64,000 bases of DNA from Charina bottae (Eukaryota > Chordata > Lepidosauria > Squamata > Charinaidae): assembly GCA_023362775.1 (NCBI GenBank), contig JALMGJ010000004.1, positions 38,631,298 to 38,695,297 on the forward strand. The letters are read 5' to 3'. This document shows positions 1 through 12,964 of the stretch, in pieces (position 1 is the first letter of the stretch; the number at the start of each line of letters is the position of its first letter). The translations under genes and the position numbers were made by a program. A model generated the notes under the pieces. It was not told the DNA's origin, made no database searches, and saw only the letters and a program-made list of their open reading frames with translations.

Positions 1-1732
1 TGCCTAAAGGGAGGTTTGTATAATGAATTCCTCAGTTTACAAGGCATGTTTTAGACAGGGGCATCTGCAGAGGAGAGAAGGTCCAAAATGGGCAAGATGG
101 CATCACAATGCAACTGCTATTCCTTCTGTACATCTGTGTGACACCTCTGGGTGGTCATATTCCTTATTAAGGCTTTATATTTTCTTTGCTGCATCACATT
201 AGGGTATAATGTGGTGGGCTTGATTTCAGCGTGGCATGATATTTGAACCCAGCTGCTGTGATCAGTAAAGCATCTTTATGGCTTGATATTATGAGTGAAC
301 CATGGGACAATGGCTTGTTCAGCAAATCATGTTTAAAACTATCCATGGGCTTGCATGTGGTGTGAATCCAGTACTGTTGAAATTGGATGTGGGTGAAGTA
401 TGCAAGCATTCAAGTTAGGCTCTGAGACACTCTGAAGATTTCTGATTGATCTGGGATTGGCCCAAGGGTCACTGAAATGAAGAAACAAACAGTAATTGAT
501 CTCTTGGTTTGGAAAATATAATTTCCAGCTGCATCCTTGGGTAAAACATACAGGTTCCTTGGTAGGTGAAAACAGAAGTAGAAATAAACTGGACATTTTT
601 CCTAGTAAGAAAGCTTAACATAGATTTTTTAAATAGTATATTTGATTTTAAAAATAGAAACCAATAGCTTTTCTTCCATTGAGAGGAATATAACCTCAGA
701 GACTAAATTTCCAGCTACTCTTTTTCAAAGTAAAGGAAAAAAAGCATTTAGAGAGTTGCAAAACTGCCTAGAGAACCAGAAAAGGTTTGCCATGTGTCTT
801 TCTGAGTGGGGGAGAATTCTCCCTATGAAAAGCAATTCCTATTTAATCCTATTTAATTCCCATCAAATACATTTCCGGTGTTAAAACTTGCAGTTATGCT
901 GCCTTCAGGCCTTCGGTAAGTAGGTTGGTGGAAAATTCTGCGTATATTCTGACATATGATCCATCATACTTGTTATTCCAAGATTTGTAGGAAACTCACT
1001 GGAGCCATCGTTTTTAAACATACATATATGGGTTACGGTCTCAGTGCTACCAACTATCACTTTGCTCAGGAGCTTTTAGGTTTATTATGTTTGTCCTGGC
1101 AAATTTTCAGCAAGATCAACACATTTGTTAAGGATCTCACTTCATAACTGATTCTTTTAAAACTTGAGCTACATCCAGTAATAATCGCTCACTGGATGAA
1201 CTTTGATCTGCCTCCTGACATACTAGAAGTTCTGAGCTCCCCACCCAACCCAGACGTTAAATGATGGAATGTATTCCTGTTGCAGGATACAGAATCACAG
1301 TAGCTGATTCTGCAACCAAGCTGATCACTGATCTGAAACCAATATTTTTAACGTATCATAGATACTGTTATTCGGAATGTGGTTAGCTAAGAACAGCTGG
1401 TTTAGAGGATGCAACCATTTGAGAAGATACCCATTTTTCTGCTGACATTTGTTTTGAAAAATAAAAAGTACGTTCAAGGGCCTGCACATTTAAGCAGAAG
1501 TCACAGCGGGTGAGGGATTGTTCACTCTATTCTGTGCACATCTCACAGCAGCTTTATTCCTTGAATGGAAGTTAATAAGGGGACTCGAATCTTTTCCTTG
1601 AGAGAAACAAAAAGTTTGTGACAGTGTGGAAAGTTGAGCAGAAAAGTATGGGGCAACTTTTCATCATCCAGTCTCCTCTGCTTCCCAACTGGGTCTCCTA
1701 TTACTGTCTTTGTTTTCGGGGGGGGGGGGGGG

Positions 1733-1791
<59 letters not shown>

Positions 1792-2294
1792 TTATATAAC
1801 AGCAACAATATAATATACTGTACATACTAGGATCGTGCAAAAAAAGTGCAAGGTTTCTTCTTGGAGTTGTAAAATATATCATAAGACTTGTCATACAAGC
1901 AGCTTCAGTCCTAATTGGCTGCTCTCTCTATATGTTGCCTAGCAACTGGAAGAAAGCAGGGGCATCTACAGGGCCCCCCAGAAAAGGCAGGATAGCAACT
2001 GCAACCATGTGATGAAAGCCCTGCCCTGTTTTTACGTGCATAAAATATATACATGTGCACATATTTAATTCCTAAATCTATTTGATCTGCTACTGTACTA
2101 GCAACAGATAATGTTTAAAATTGGTTGCCGCTGCTTGATACTTGTTCGTATCAGTTGCTCTTTACCAAGCTGTCAAGGTTTTAACTCACAGATTTCAATT
2201 ACCTTGTTCAGATCTTCTGGAAATGGATGTTGTTCCACTTCCTCCCTTCTTCCCCTAAATGCAGTGCTCCCACTAATGTACAAAATCTGCTGTA
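1..2294. other. 5' flank, no gene recognised
   Basis: A/T-rich single-copy-like DNA. Apart from the G/GA tract at 1.72 kb I see no exon, RNA gene or clear repeat. Confidence 0.5.
1718..1788. repeat. poly-G tract followed by (GA)n microsatellite
   Basis: 18 G then about 26 GA units. Open frames across it are repeat artefacts. Confidence 0.98.
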
Positions 2295-2302
2295 TTCCAT
2301 TA

Positions 2303-2640
2303 GGTAAAGGTAAAGGTTTCCCCCCGCACATTTGTGCAGTCGTGCCCGACTCTAGGGGCCGGTGCTCATCTCCGTTTGTTAGCCGAAGAGCCAGCGTTGT
2401 CCGAAGACGCTTCCATGGTCATGTGGCTGCATGACGCGCATGGAACGCTGTTACCTACCCACCAAAGTGGTACCTATTCATCTACTTACATTTGCATGCT
2501 TTCAAATTGCTAGGTTGGCAAGAGCTGGGACGAGTGCGGGAGCTCACTCCGTCACACGGGGCTAGGGATTCGAACCTCCGAACTTGCGATCTTCTGATTG
2601 ACAAGCCTGGCATCTTACCCGCTGAGCCACCACGCCCCTT
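2303..2640 (-). mobile_element. Sauria-type tRNA SINE
   Basis: Read on the - strand it starts GGGGCGTGGTGGCTCAGC, with pol III box A TGGCTCAGCGG and box B GGTTCGAATCC, then the conserved body (CTTGCCAACCTAGCAA...) and a tail GAGTCGGGCACGACTG related to the BovB 3' end, closing in (GGTAAA)n. TTCCATTAG occurs on both sides (2295-2303 and 2647-2655), but with six extra bases at the head side. Confidence 0.9.
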
Positions 2641-2995
2641 AGATTCTTCCATTAGTCTTCATTAAAAAGCAATAGTTGAGTACCATGAGATGCCTGGAGA
2701 TGTTACCACACCACCAGAATACTATATGTTCATTCACCTTACTTGTCATCCTGGTGACACCAATATTGCCCAGAAAACAACCTAATATTGCCTCTAGTCC
2801 CCATATCTTTCCATGCCTTGGTGCAGTGTCTAGAATTTGTTGCCAAGATATGGGGTGGTTTTTAGATGACTCTTGGGCATAAGTTAAAATTTGGATACTA
2901 AGGAATCACCTGTCCCATCATGAACCTGTCCAGCTGTTAAGTTTGGTAGGAGAGGACCTTGTGACAATTCCCAGCTACAGAAGCTGGTAGTAAAG

Positions 2996-3137
2996 CAGTG
3001 TTTCTCAACCTTGGCAACTTTAAGATGTGTGGACTTCAACTCCCAGAATTCAACTTCAATTCCCAGCATGGCTGGCTGGGGAATTTCTGGGAGTTGAAGT
3101 CCACACATCTTAAAGCTGCCAAGGTTGAGAAACACTG
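2996..3137. mobile_element. hairpin MITE family A (hAT, Buster-like)
   Basis: Starts CAGTGTTTCTCAACCTTGGC and ends with its inverse; the arms of about 60 bp pair with each other. 8-bp duplications TAGTAAAG (2988-2995) and TAGTAGAG (3138-3145), one mismatch. Confidence 0.9.
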
Positions 3138-3896
3138 TAGTAGAGAATCTTCTCTTGCATTGCCTCAGCCATTTTCTCACAGGTTGCACTTGCCCCCAAC
3201 TTTCTCAGTGTTCAGAAAATCTGTAGAGGCACACTTCTCTCACTAGACTTTCAATGGCTAATTGATTGTAGTATCAATTTTAGTATAATTTAAATGCATC
3301 CTTTATTTTTTTAATATTTTCCTTTAAAAAAAGTAACTGAATTGAGTACTTGCCATAGTAGAAATAAGTGGTTAAAATGAACTAAAACAAAGCTTGACTT
3401 TCCTTAGAAATTGTTGGCCTTACCAGGTAGACCAGAGAGGAAACACAGCCATATGAACTAATTCTACTTTATTATAAAGCCACATTAACAGAATCTTGCA
3501 AGTCTGAAAGTACAATTCTCCCGCCGCCTCCTTTACAGCCCGATAACTTGGGGAGGGTCCCTTCTGAGCCTCTTGCCCCTCCCACTATGCAGCTGTGGGC
3601 TATGCTTCCTCTTATCTGACCCTTCCCTAGGCAGCATCTCTTTGCCTGGTCTCCCAAGGTCATTCCCACATACCATTACAGAAATACTCCTTATTGTGAC
3701 ATCATTCAAATGTCTGGATATTTCATAATCCTTCTTCACCTTTGTAACATGCTTCTAAGAAGTATTTTCCCCATCCTTCCCCTCTGAAAGTCCTTCCCAT
3801 TTCATCTCCACCATCCGTAGAATCCAATCATGCAGGTTGGCTTAGTTGGCATACATCCCAGCATTCCCCACCCACTAAAATAGTCGGTAAATACCA

Positions 3897-3920
3897 TTAT
3901 TATTATTATTATTATTATTG
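3897..3920. repeat. (ATT)n microsatellite
   Basis: Eight ATT units. Confidence 0.9.
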
Positions 3921-4050
3921 TTGTCTCCCATTCAGCAATATCTGGAAGGCCACTCTCACTTATTTGCTAGACAATTTCAGACTAAGTATGTACTTAGAAG
4001 TGGATGAGAATACTGGGGAGAAAGAACTCCTTAATCTTTTCCACTACTTG

Positions 4051-4113
4051 AAATGAATGAATGAATGAATGAATGAATGAATGAATGAATGAATGAATGA
4101 ATGAATGAATGAA
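4051..4113. repeat. (AATG)n microsatellite
   Basis: About 15 perfect tetranucleotide units. Confidence 0.97.
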
Positions 4114-5813
4114 ATAGTACCTATCTCCGTTTTCTTCTCAGAGGTAAAGCATTTGAATGGAATTTTAATGTATAAATTAGAAAAATGCAAATGTGAAAAG
4201 CATAGAACTACAACTCTAGACTCCAGAAATACTAGAGGCTTGCTAGATGGCAGCGAAGAGATACAGAAACTGTAAGTCTGCCATCTAATTGTGGTCTGAA
4301 TTTTTGCAATTCTAACCTCTTAGCCCTAGACAAGCAACGTGTCTCCCTTCTGTTATACCAGTTAAATGCACATGAATGATTGGATTTCATTGTGGCAAGA
4401 ATAGAGAAGGGGTGATTTTCTTATCAGAGAGTTATGAAAATATATACAGCTTGTTTTTCACCTGTATCTTGGGTTCACACGTTGCACTAAGCAATGGTTT
4501 GTTCATCTGTGGTATGCAGAATAAGCCACAATTGGCTGGGTTCATACAACATACTAAGCATACTTTAATGTCTGATACTTTGATGACTGATTAAAGAAGC
4601 ACTTCTACCTTACACAGCTTGTGTGAAACTCATCTGGTTCAAGGAACTGGATCAAAACAGAACGTAAACAAGCAGCAGAGTCTGTAAAAAACACGATGAT
4701 GCCAAAATGTCAACACATATGATGATGTCACTCCAATGCGGCAATTACATATTTGTGTCATGACATCTGATGCAAGTACATAAGTTACAGCTTTTACATG
4801 ATAATATCACTGAATTTGCCCCCCTTGCTCAATCACACTTGAACAATGTATTTTTATGACTGCATATTACTTGTTTCAATTATATACATTTTAATTAGTT
4901 TGTGATGAACTTTTACTGTCACACTTACTTGTTGTCTAGCAGATCCTGAGAATTGTGTGAGGATATGGCAAATTTGTTCTTGTTACAGTGGCTTGGTAGT
5001 AAAGTGGCCCTACCATGGATATGATGCTCAAGTTGAGATTGTTAGCCAGGGTGCCCTGGCTTGCATTATCTTCATAAATGACTCAGTAGTACCACACATG
5101 CTTTGCGTGTGGTAGGTCTTAGTTTGAATTGTTGGCTCCTCGAAACAGCAGGAATGGCAAAGGTGCTGGTAGAAATGAGATAGGTATATTATCTGAGTTA
5201 GCTGCATCTCCACTTATACCTAATCACAACACGAGATGTCCTGGCAATGAGATATTGCCTTCATCTTCTCCCCAGCCCCTGTGTGAGATAGGCTTAAGCT
5301 GTCCTTAGTTGTAGCTGTATTAAGTAGTCTTCCCCACCCCACCCCCCTTATTCCTACACTATCCAGGGGAAGCCTCAAGCTGGATAGGATTGTTCTCATG
5401 TATTAACTTGGAAGGAAGTCAGATCATTGGCCATGCCTGGGAAAAGACACAGTAGAGGAAGAATAGGAATGGACAATGGGGACAACTAATGTCATGCTGA
5501 CATACCTGCCAACTCAATGATGAATGGAAAGCAGTATAACCCTGTAATGGGGAAAAGCCCTTAGTATTTCCCAGGCTTTTTAACCATACAGTACTTCCAT
5601 CATATTCGTATTTTAATTCACATTGTTTTAGATTTTGACTACCACCTTGCTGCTGCCTAGTTTTATGGTGTCTTTATTTTGTATGTTATTTGATTCTGTT
5701 AGATATATTTTAACTTGAATTATATTGTTTATTTTTTTCTTTTTTGGTGTGTTTATTGTAAAGCACCCAGACACCTTTGGCTATTGTGAGGTTTAAAAAA
5801 TTTTAGAAAGGAA

Positions 5814-5878
5814 AGGAGAGGAGAGGAGAGGAGAGGAGAGGAGAGGAGAGGAGAGGAGAGGAGAGGAGAGGAGAGGAG
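5814..5878. repeat. (GGAGA)n pentanucleotide microsatellite
   Basis: About 13 units; it directly follows an A/T-rich LINE-tail-like stretch (about 5620-5812). Confidence 0.97.
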
Positions 5879-6389
5879 CTTCCCATGCCATTGAATTCTG
5901 GAACTTGTGTCCCTTGACCACCCTTGCTGTCCACCACTTTTCTCCAACTTGGTGCCTTCACATCTGGATGAAGGAAGGCTGCTCTAGATAATAATAGGTT
6001 ACTGCACATTGGTCAGTAAAGAATGTGCAATCTGATATCATCATCCTCTTGTTTATGACCTTAACTAGGTGAAGAGGCGTAAGATTAATACAGAAGAGGG
6101 TGTGGATGCATAAGTAAATATTCAAAGGCTTAATTTGTGAACTTCTCGCTCTCTTTCTGGTGCGAACTGCCGTTGCTTAAATTGGGGTATTCCTGAGAAG
6201 GAAGATTCCAAATCCCGAGCCAGATGTGCCACAAGCAAACAAATACAGGAGTGGGGAGCCTGATGACGATGACGGTGAGGATGATCGAAAGCACCACGGG
6301 ATGGAGCTGATAAAAGGCAGGGTGGTGACTTGGGAGAGGGAAGGATCGCTCCTTCAGCGGCACTGAGCGCAGAGAGGGAGTCTCTCGGT

Positions 6390-6625
6390 GCTTTTGTCTC
6401 CTTATATGGTAAAATGATACACAGGGGGTTTTCACTAGGCTGTGGAGGCAGACGCCTGCTTCCACACCACACAGACGGCCGAACAGGAATCCAAAGGGCT
6501 GCGTGCACCGACGCGAGGATTCCCTGGCACACCCCTTCTCTTCCAGCGCAGCACCCGGTTACCCATTTATAAATGGATGTGATTCTCCATCCCAACTCCA
6601 GAGGCTGCTACTAATTATCTGCCTG
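6390..6625 (+). promoter_or_regulatory. candidate FHL2 upstream promoter with SRF CArG box and TATA motif
   Basis: CCTTATATGG at 6400-6409 is an exact CC(A/T)6GG serum response factor site, and a TATAAA at 6568-6573 follows 160 bp downstream. A strong donor-like CT|GTAAGTA at 6624/6625 could close a short non-coding first exon. The surrounding 6.2-6.9 kb is more GC-rich and repeat-poor than its neighbours. FHL2 is a known SRF target with several alternative 5' exons in mammals (established). The link to this gene, 11 kb downstream, is inference. Confidence 0.35.
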
Positions 6626-9179
6626 TAAGTAAACCTCCCTTTTTTGTCCCAAAGAATCTTTGAACCAATCAATGAACCGTTGGAGGAGGCTTTGCTGTAA
6701 TTAACAACGGCTGGGCTGTGAGGCTGGGCAGGACAGGAAAACCCTAACGGTATCCGAGGTATTCAGATAGGGAGAGATGGCCCTTTTTAAACTCCGGACG
6801 GGGGCTGGGGATCGGGCAGGAGCTGTGTTTCTTCTTTATCCTCAGAGAAATTGCTCTCTTCTGTGTGTAACAAGTTAGCCAGGGGATATATCAGCATGGC
6901 GCTGTGCATTCAGACCGTTTGTGCTGGGAGATGCTATGCTGGGTAAGCCCCCGAGAAGATCAGAAACGAGTGACATCTTGGTTCATGTGTCTTCCTGGGA
7001 ATAGATCCTGCTTCCTACAGCAACAAAGAACCCGGTTAGTTTTTCCAGTCTCAGAAGCACAGAAAACAAAGGGTGTCTGATCATGCATTCTCATGATCTC
7101 CATATTACACACCGGAAGAAATATAGCATTCTAATTCACATTTTATCATATGAGAATGGAGCACACAAATTCAGTTTTCCTTCCATTGAACCTTGGACAG
7201 CTATACTCTTTCTTCTGTGGAACATGCAAGACATATGTTACGGTCAACACCTATTTCCATGTCTTGTGAGTTACTTACATATTTACGCCCTTGTTAATCA
7301 GGTATCCAAAGTGATTTGTATTCCTTTCCACCCTAGTAGGTCATTCCCACTGCATTTCCCACTTTCCCTTTTACTCAGAATATCCTTGGATCACTGCACA
7401 TGCCATTCAAAATCATCTCTAGAGGCTGTTAAAACAAATGTACTGTATTATTTGGTTTATCATTCATTACAGTTCTCTAGAATCCACCCATGAAGTAAGA
7501 TAAATTTTACACGTGTTTAGGAGAGCTGGAAGGTTTGAAATTCAATCTATCAAAAGGACTTCATGCCCCATTTAAATCAGTAAAAATAATTTTTACTGAT
7601 TTAAAAATTTAACCAGTGCATTTCCTCCCATTGATCTCAATTATGTATTGTCACAATTTACTTCTGCTGGATTCTATCCTTGGGATAGAAGAAACTGCTA
7701 CGGTATCTTTCCTAATTTTTCTAGTATTTACAAGGAGATTTATTTAAATGCAAAATAATTATAACACCACCACCACCATTTTATAAAGAGGTATGCTTTC
7801 AAAAATGGTCTTAAAATAGTTTGCTTTGATATTTACTATGTCTTCCAATCTAAACTAAACTAATGTGCAGACACAACTTAGTGACACTTTTAGATGGAGA
7901 GACTGGATTCTCTCCTATAGTTTGAAACTCAACAGTGAACTTCAGAAAAGGAAAGTTAGAGCAAATTGTCATCCACAGCCTTAGAAAAAGTCTGTGCCCT
8001 CATTGCTGATCAAAACTAGGACTCTTAATTTATTGCATTAGAAGGAATAGCACACATTCTAAACATTCTCGAGGTTAAATAACCCAGTGTGAGCTGGCCT
8101 GCATTCTACCAGATTGAATAAATCACCATAGGTTTATAAAACCACCCACGCCCTCAAAAGAAAGTAGGGTTTGGAGTTTTTAAAATGAGGTCCCTTTTTT
8201 CCTGCTGTGTAGAACTGACCCGTCCTTGATGTGTTTGGTCATTTTTTTTTCTTTATGGGGGAAGGAAGCAAAGTGTGTAAAGAGGAAGAAGGAAGAACTA
8301 ATGCTCCTGAGATCTTTCTAGTAGTCTCTGACCAACTTGGTGACTACAAAGACAATAATCTTTTGACATCCTTTGATCTCTTTTAAATTTTTATCTCTCC
8401 CCCCAAAAGGAGATAGAGAGATGGGAGATAGACAAAACCTCAGACATTAGCAGAGTTTTACTTTAACCTGGCCTATATCATTCTACTGTATTGCTTAAAT
8501 CGAGATCATTGTTTGACAGTGTTCACACATCACATTCGCAGCTAAAACTAAGCAAACCACATTATGGCTTAGCTGCATAATGTATGAATCAAACCTTTGT
8601 GTTTGTGGTTATGTGAGTAAAAAAGGGAGAGGGAGATAAATAGAGATCTTGTAAATGACTGAAAGAATTCCAAAGTATCTAGAAGAATGATCACATGTTG
8701 ATGTCAGTCTATTGCCAACTATAAGCATCTATATTTTCCAAGTTAGTCATGCCCTCTTAGTACAATATATTTTTCCAGTTAATGACTGTAAAATTTTACA
8801 CCATTGTAAGGGGTGGTTGGTGGCCAAATGCAGCAATCAACAATAATTGGAGCATTTGTTCAATTTTTTTTGAAAATGTGGCTCTTTTTTCTGAGCCAAG
8901 CACAAAAGGAACTTTTTTCCAAACCAACTTGATATTTTCTAGCAACCGTGTTCTTTATTTTGCTTCTCACTTGTCCATTTAGATTGTGAACCCCTGGATA
9001 ATGTCTCAGTAATTCTTTTCTGTTGCCCAATTGCCTTCCTTTGCTCCTCATTTTGAAAATGTGTAGGTAGGGGATGGTGGGAAGTAGGATGAAAATGAAA
9101 TGTGTGCAGAATTCAATTACACTGGTTAATTATGGAGATAATAATGTACACCCTCAGGAGATTCAAAGTTTTCATTTGA

Positions 9180-9545
9180 CACCCTTTAAACCAGGTCTTC
9201 AAGAGCAGCCCCATGTAGAGCACATTGCCAAAGTCCCACTGGGAAGTGACCGAGGCCTCCCAGTCCAGGAATGGGTGCAATTGGCACACAAGACATATCT
9301 GCAAAGCCCCCCCCCCCCCGCCAGCCACCGCCTGCTCCTCAAGCAGAAACCACAATTCCAGGAGGTCCTCCAAATTGTGCACCACTGTCAAACAATGATC
9401 TCTGTCTGGAGAAGTGCTACCTTGTTGAAAGTCAAAGATAATACACCACATCCAGGCCAAAGCCCAAAGCCACTGCGTCTTGTTAGGGTTGAGTCGGAGC
9501 CAGTTCCTTCCCGTTCAGACCCTCACAGCCTCAAGGCACTGGGTC
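9180..9545 (-). mobile_element. L2-like LINE fragment (reverse transcriptase region)
   Basis: On the - strand it reads through phrases typical of L2-type ORF2 (for example GTGGTGTATTATCTTTGAC and TGACAGTGGTGCACAATTTG). A 10-C tract sits at 9309-9318. Frames are interrupted. The + strand frame over it is a shadow. Confidence 0.55.
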
Positions 9546-9573
9546 AGCCTGAACTAGCCTGCTCTCCTTAGAT

Positions 9574-9897
9574 CAGGGCTTTCCAAACTGTATGTCGCGA
9601 CACAGTACTGTGTCGCCTGGGGGGGAACAGGTGTGTCGCGCGACAACTGGGAAGCACTGATGGCGTACCGCCACCGCGCGTGGCAGTGGGCCATTAGCGT
9701 TTCCGGGTTGTCGCGCAACACACCAGGACGCCGACGCCGCCACGGCGCACAAAAACCCAAAAGGGCGGTGGCGGCAACCCAGAAGTGCCAGCACCGGCAC
9801 TTCCGGGATTTTGCGCACTGCAGCGGCAGCAGCGCTTCCAGGGTTTTGCGCGCCGGCTGTTGGTGTGTCACCAATGACAAAAGTTTGGAAATCCCTG
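9574..9897. mobile_element. MITE family B (hAT, Buster-like), 324 bp
   Basis: Terminal repeats CAGGGCTTTCCAAACTGTAT and TTTGGAAATCCCTG with GTGTCGCGCGACA-type CpG-rich inner repeats. Perfect duplication CCTTAGAT at 9566-9573 and 9898-9905. Largest copy in the window. Confidence 0.92.
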
Positions 9898-10254
9898 CCT
9901 TAGATGTAGGGATACTGTAGTTTTCAAGCCATCATTTTTGACATAAAATTCCATTCTTAAACCAGGGAACAGCATCTTGTCCTTCGTCCCAGACAGTGAC
10001 AATGTCTTGGGCTCCCACTGATTCTCCCTTTGTAAATGCCCCACTAAAGCGGATTTTGCTTTGGTTCCTTTCTAGTATCAGATCCAGACTGGGAAAAGAA
10101 AATGTGAAAATGACTTGCAGGGGAGAACTAGAGGAAAGGATTAAGTGTTTTCCTCTAATCCATTGATTTTCTTCTCCTATTACCCCAAGAGAACCATCAG
10201 TTTGAGACATGGGGTGGATACATTTAGTGTAAGGGATTTTTTATCACCCTAGTA

Positions 10255-10390
10255 CAGTGTTTCTCAACCTCAGCAACTTTAAGATGTGTGGACTTCAACT
10301 CCCAGAATTCCCCAGCCAGGTATGCTGGCTGGGGAATTCTGGGAGTTGAAGTCCACACATCTTTAAAGTTGCTGAGGTTGAGAAACACTG
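10255..10390. mobile_element. hairpin MITE family A
   Basis: Near-perfect palindrome with CAGTGTTTCTCAACCTCAGC ends and perfect 8-bp duplication CCCTAGTA on both sides (10247-10254 and 10391-10398). Confidence 0.95.
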
Positions 10391-10774
10391 CCCTAGTAGA
10401 ATATTACTATTTCTTTCTTCTACTACACTGAGCAGGACCAAGCCTAATCAGAATCATAACTCAATGTTCAAGGAGTTTGTTTGGTCCACAAAGTGCCCAA
10501 CCTTGTACAAAGAAAACTGGATATTTCTTAAATCTTGGTAGAATCTTGCCAGATAGTATTTGATAATATTGGACAAAATGGAGAAATAGTTACATATGTT
10601 GTTTTATTTTTCTCTATAAAATGTATGCACTGCAATTAGGAAGATAGAATATTGCCTTATAATAGTGAATATTTAGGAAGAACAATTCACTGCTACAAGG
10701 CAGTGGTTTGTGTCCCAAAATTAAATTAAATTAAAGTGGTGTGAACTATGCCTATGGGTTGTTAAGAAGATTTA

Positions 10775-11106
10775 AAGGTAAAGGTTCCCCCTGCACATTT
10801 GTGCAGTCGTGTCCGACTCTAGGGGCTGGTGCTCATCTCCGTTTGTTAGCCGAAGAGCCAGCATTGTCCGAAGATGCTTCCGCAGTCATGTGGCTGCATG
10901 ACGCGCACGGAACGCTGTTACCTACCCACCGAAGTGGTACCTATTCATCTACTCGCATTTGCATGCTTTCAAACTGCTAGGTTGGCAATTGCTGGGGCGA
11001 GTGCGGGAGCTCACTCCGTCACACGGGACTAGGGATTCGAACCTCTGAACTTGCGATCTTCTGATCAACAAGCCTGGCGTCTTACCCGCTGAGCCACCAC
11101 GCCCCT
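10775..11106 (-). mobile_element. Sauria-type tRNA SINE with perfect target duplication
   Basis: Full-length copy with the same head, body and tail as the others in the window. Flanked by identical 13-bp duplications TTAAGAAGATTTA at 10762-10774 and 11107-11119, which fixes both ends. Confidence 0.95.
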
Positions 11107-12964
11107 TTAAGAAGATTTAGGACATATAAAAATAAATATACTTTTGCAGATGTATGCTGTGGAAATTATTAATTATATTTGAAATGCTTACGTCAGTGAG
11201 TCTCAAAATTTGCAGTAGCACAGTCTCCCCAAAAGTATGTGAACAATCCCTCCCATGAATAAAATTAATGATCACATTGGTGTTAGGGTTGGATAACTTT
11301 AAATAATGCCATTTTAATCTACAAATCACAGGAGTTTTCAAATTTTACAATCCAGAAACTGCCCAATGTGGACTTATGTAGGCAAATTGAGGAACAAAGC
11401 ACAGATGAGTTTTTCCAGCATTCTTATATTGACTGTGCAAGCTTGATCAGGAGTTGTTGTTGTTGTTGTTATTGTTATTTGCTTTTGCTTTTGTTCCCTT
11501 AGTGGGGATCCCAACCCAGAGTTTATAAACTAATTCTTGGATTAGGAAATTACTTTATACACAATCTTTTCTTATCAAACAAATCTCTTTTTATCTATTA
11601 CCTTTATTCCTTTCTTGTTTGTACGAATTTGTAATTTTGATTGGAAAATGAATGAGAGGTCTTAGAGGAAGAATGTAACATTCTCATAAAGTGATGATAG
11701 TAAGACTTTTTCCAACTACTAGAAGGGAGATGAAAAATGATCTGCTCCTGGTAGTTCAGTTTGCTATAGTTTAACAAATACTGTAGAGACATTATAAATC
11801 TCCACAGCTTTTGAAACTATAACAGAAGTGTTTTCCAAACATCTCTTCTTCATGGATTTATGTCTGAGGACTTTTCAGATATAAATAATTCTTTCTTCAA
11901 GAAAGAAAACAAAACAAAGTAGAAAAAATGTACATGGGTAGAAATCTAAAACCAAGGCTTTCTCTATGTATGTGTGTGTGGCACATATGTCTACATAGGA
12001 AACATTTTAGCTTTAGTTATAACCAGTTGTGTGGCCACAGTTATAACCCCAAGTAGATAATTTATGAAATCATTACAGTAATGTATTTCATATATATAAA
12101 TATTGAAGAATAACAGTGGACTATGACATGGAGATAAAATCTGCTGATTGTATTTCATTTGGCATTTTCCTGTTTGAAAAAAACGCTTCTGGGATTTTCT
12201 GTGGTATCATCAGTAAATCTGGCCACCTCACTGCTCACCTCAAGTTCATTTATAAACATCTTTTCCTTTAGAGAACTATTTATTCCTTCTCTTTGCCTCC
12301 TGGTATTGATAAATAGAATACTTACAGAACACATACTTATAGAATAAGCATACTTATTCTAGTTATAGAATACATGCTTCCTTCAGAACTAAAAGATCTA
12401 CTCAGCAGCCTTTCATAAGAATTTGCTAAGTGTTTTTTGAAAAGTTCAAACAGTCACCAAAGGATCTCTACTATTCACATATTTCTCTCCTTCTAAAAGA
12501 ACTCTAAAGAATGACTGAAATGGAATATATCTCTATGTTAATAGAGCATATCAGAAACCATGCTGACTATTCTTCAGCAAGACTTGTCCTTCCATGTATG
12601 TGATATAGACTTTTAAATTTAGTAGGTCCAACAATGCTCACATCTTTCACTATCCTTGGATACCACAGATGATTAAATTCAGAGTCACTTCTTCTTTGTT
12701 TGATTTCATGACAAATTATTCCAAAGCACAGTCTGTTAGAGTAAGTATCTAGATATATAATTTCTTTGTCATGACCAGAACATGCTTTTATTCAGTCTAT
12801 GTGAGGCATCTTAAAATCACCTATGACAACAACATTTCCTCCTTTTCCATAGTCTCCCTAGTTTCATTCTTCAGTTTAAAACCATCCTGAGAATTTGAGT
12901 TAGCAGGACAATATCACTAAATATTTTCAGCACTGAATTATTTTGGTACCTGCTACTGTCACTT

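Larger units (their letters stand above)
3146..9179. other. FHL2 5' flank
   Basis: Mostly unremarkable A/T-rich DNA with three microsatellites. The 6.2-7.0 kb part is richer in GC and holds the candidate promoter; a second possible donor TGCTGG|GTAAGC is at 6941. An alternative FHL2 5' exon could lie here, but none is provable from sequence. Confidence 0.4.

Noticed and set aside
1618..1894. Open frames rich in Arg-Glu or Ser-Leu
   Set aside because: Translations of the (GA)n microsatellite.
6122..6595. 157-codon open frame on the - strand
   Set aside because: No domain, no conserved feel, and it runs across the candidate promoter. A GC-richer patch makes long frames likely by chance.
9074..9571. 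165-codon + strand open frame
   Set aside because: Antisense shadow of the L2-like LINE that reads on the - strand.
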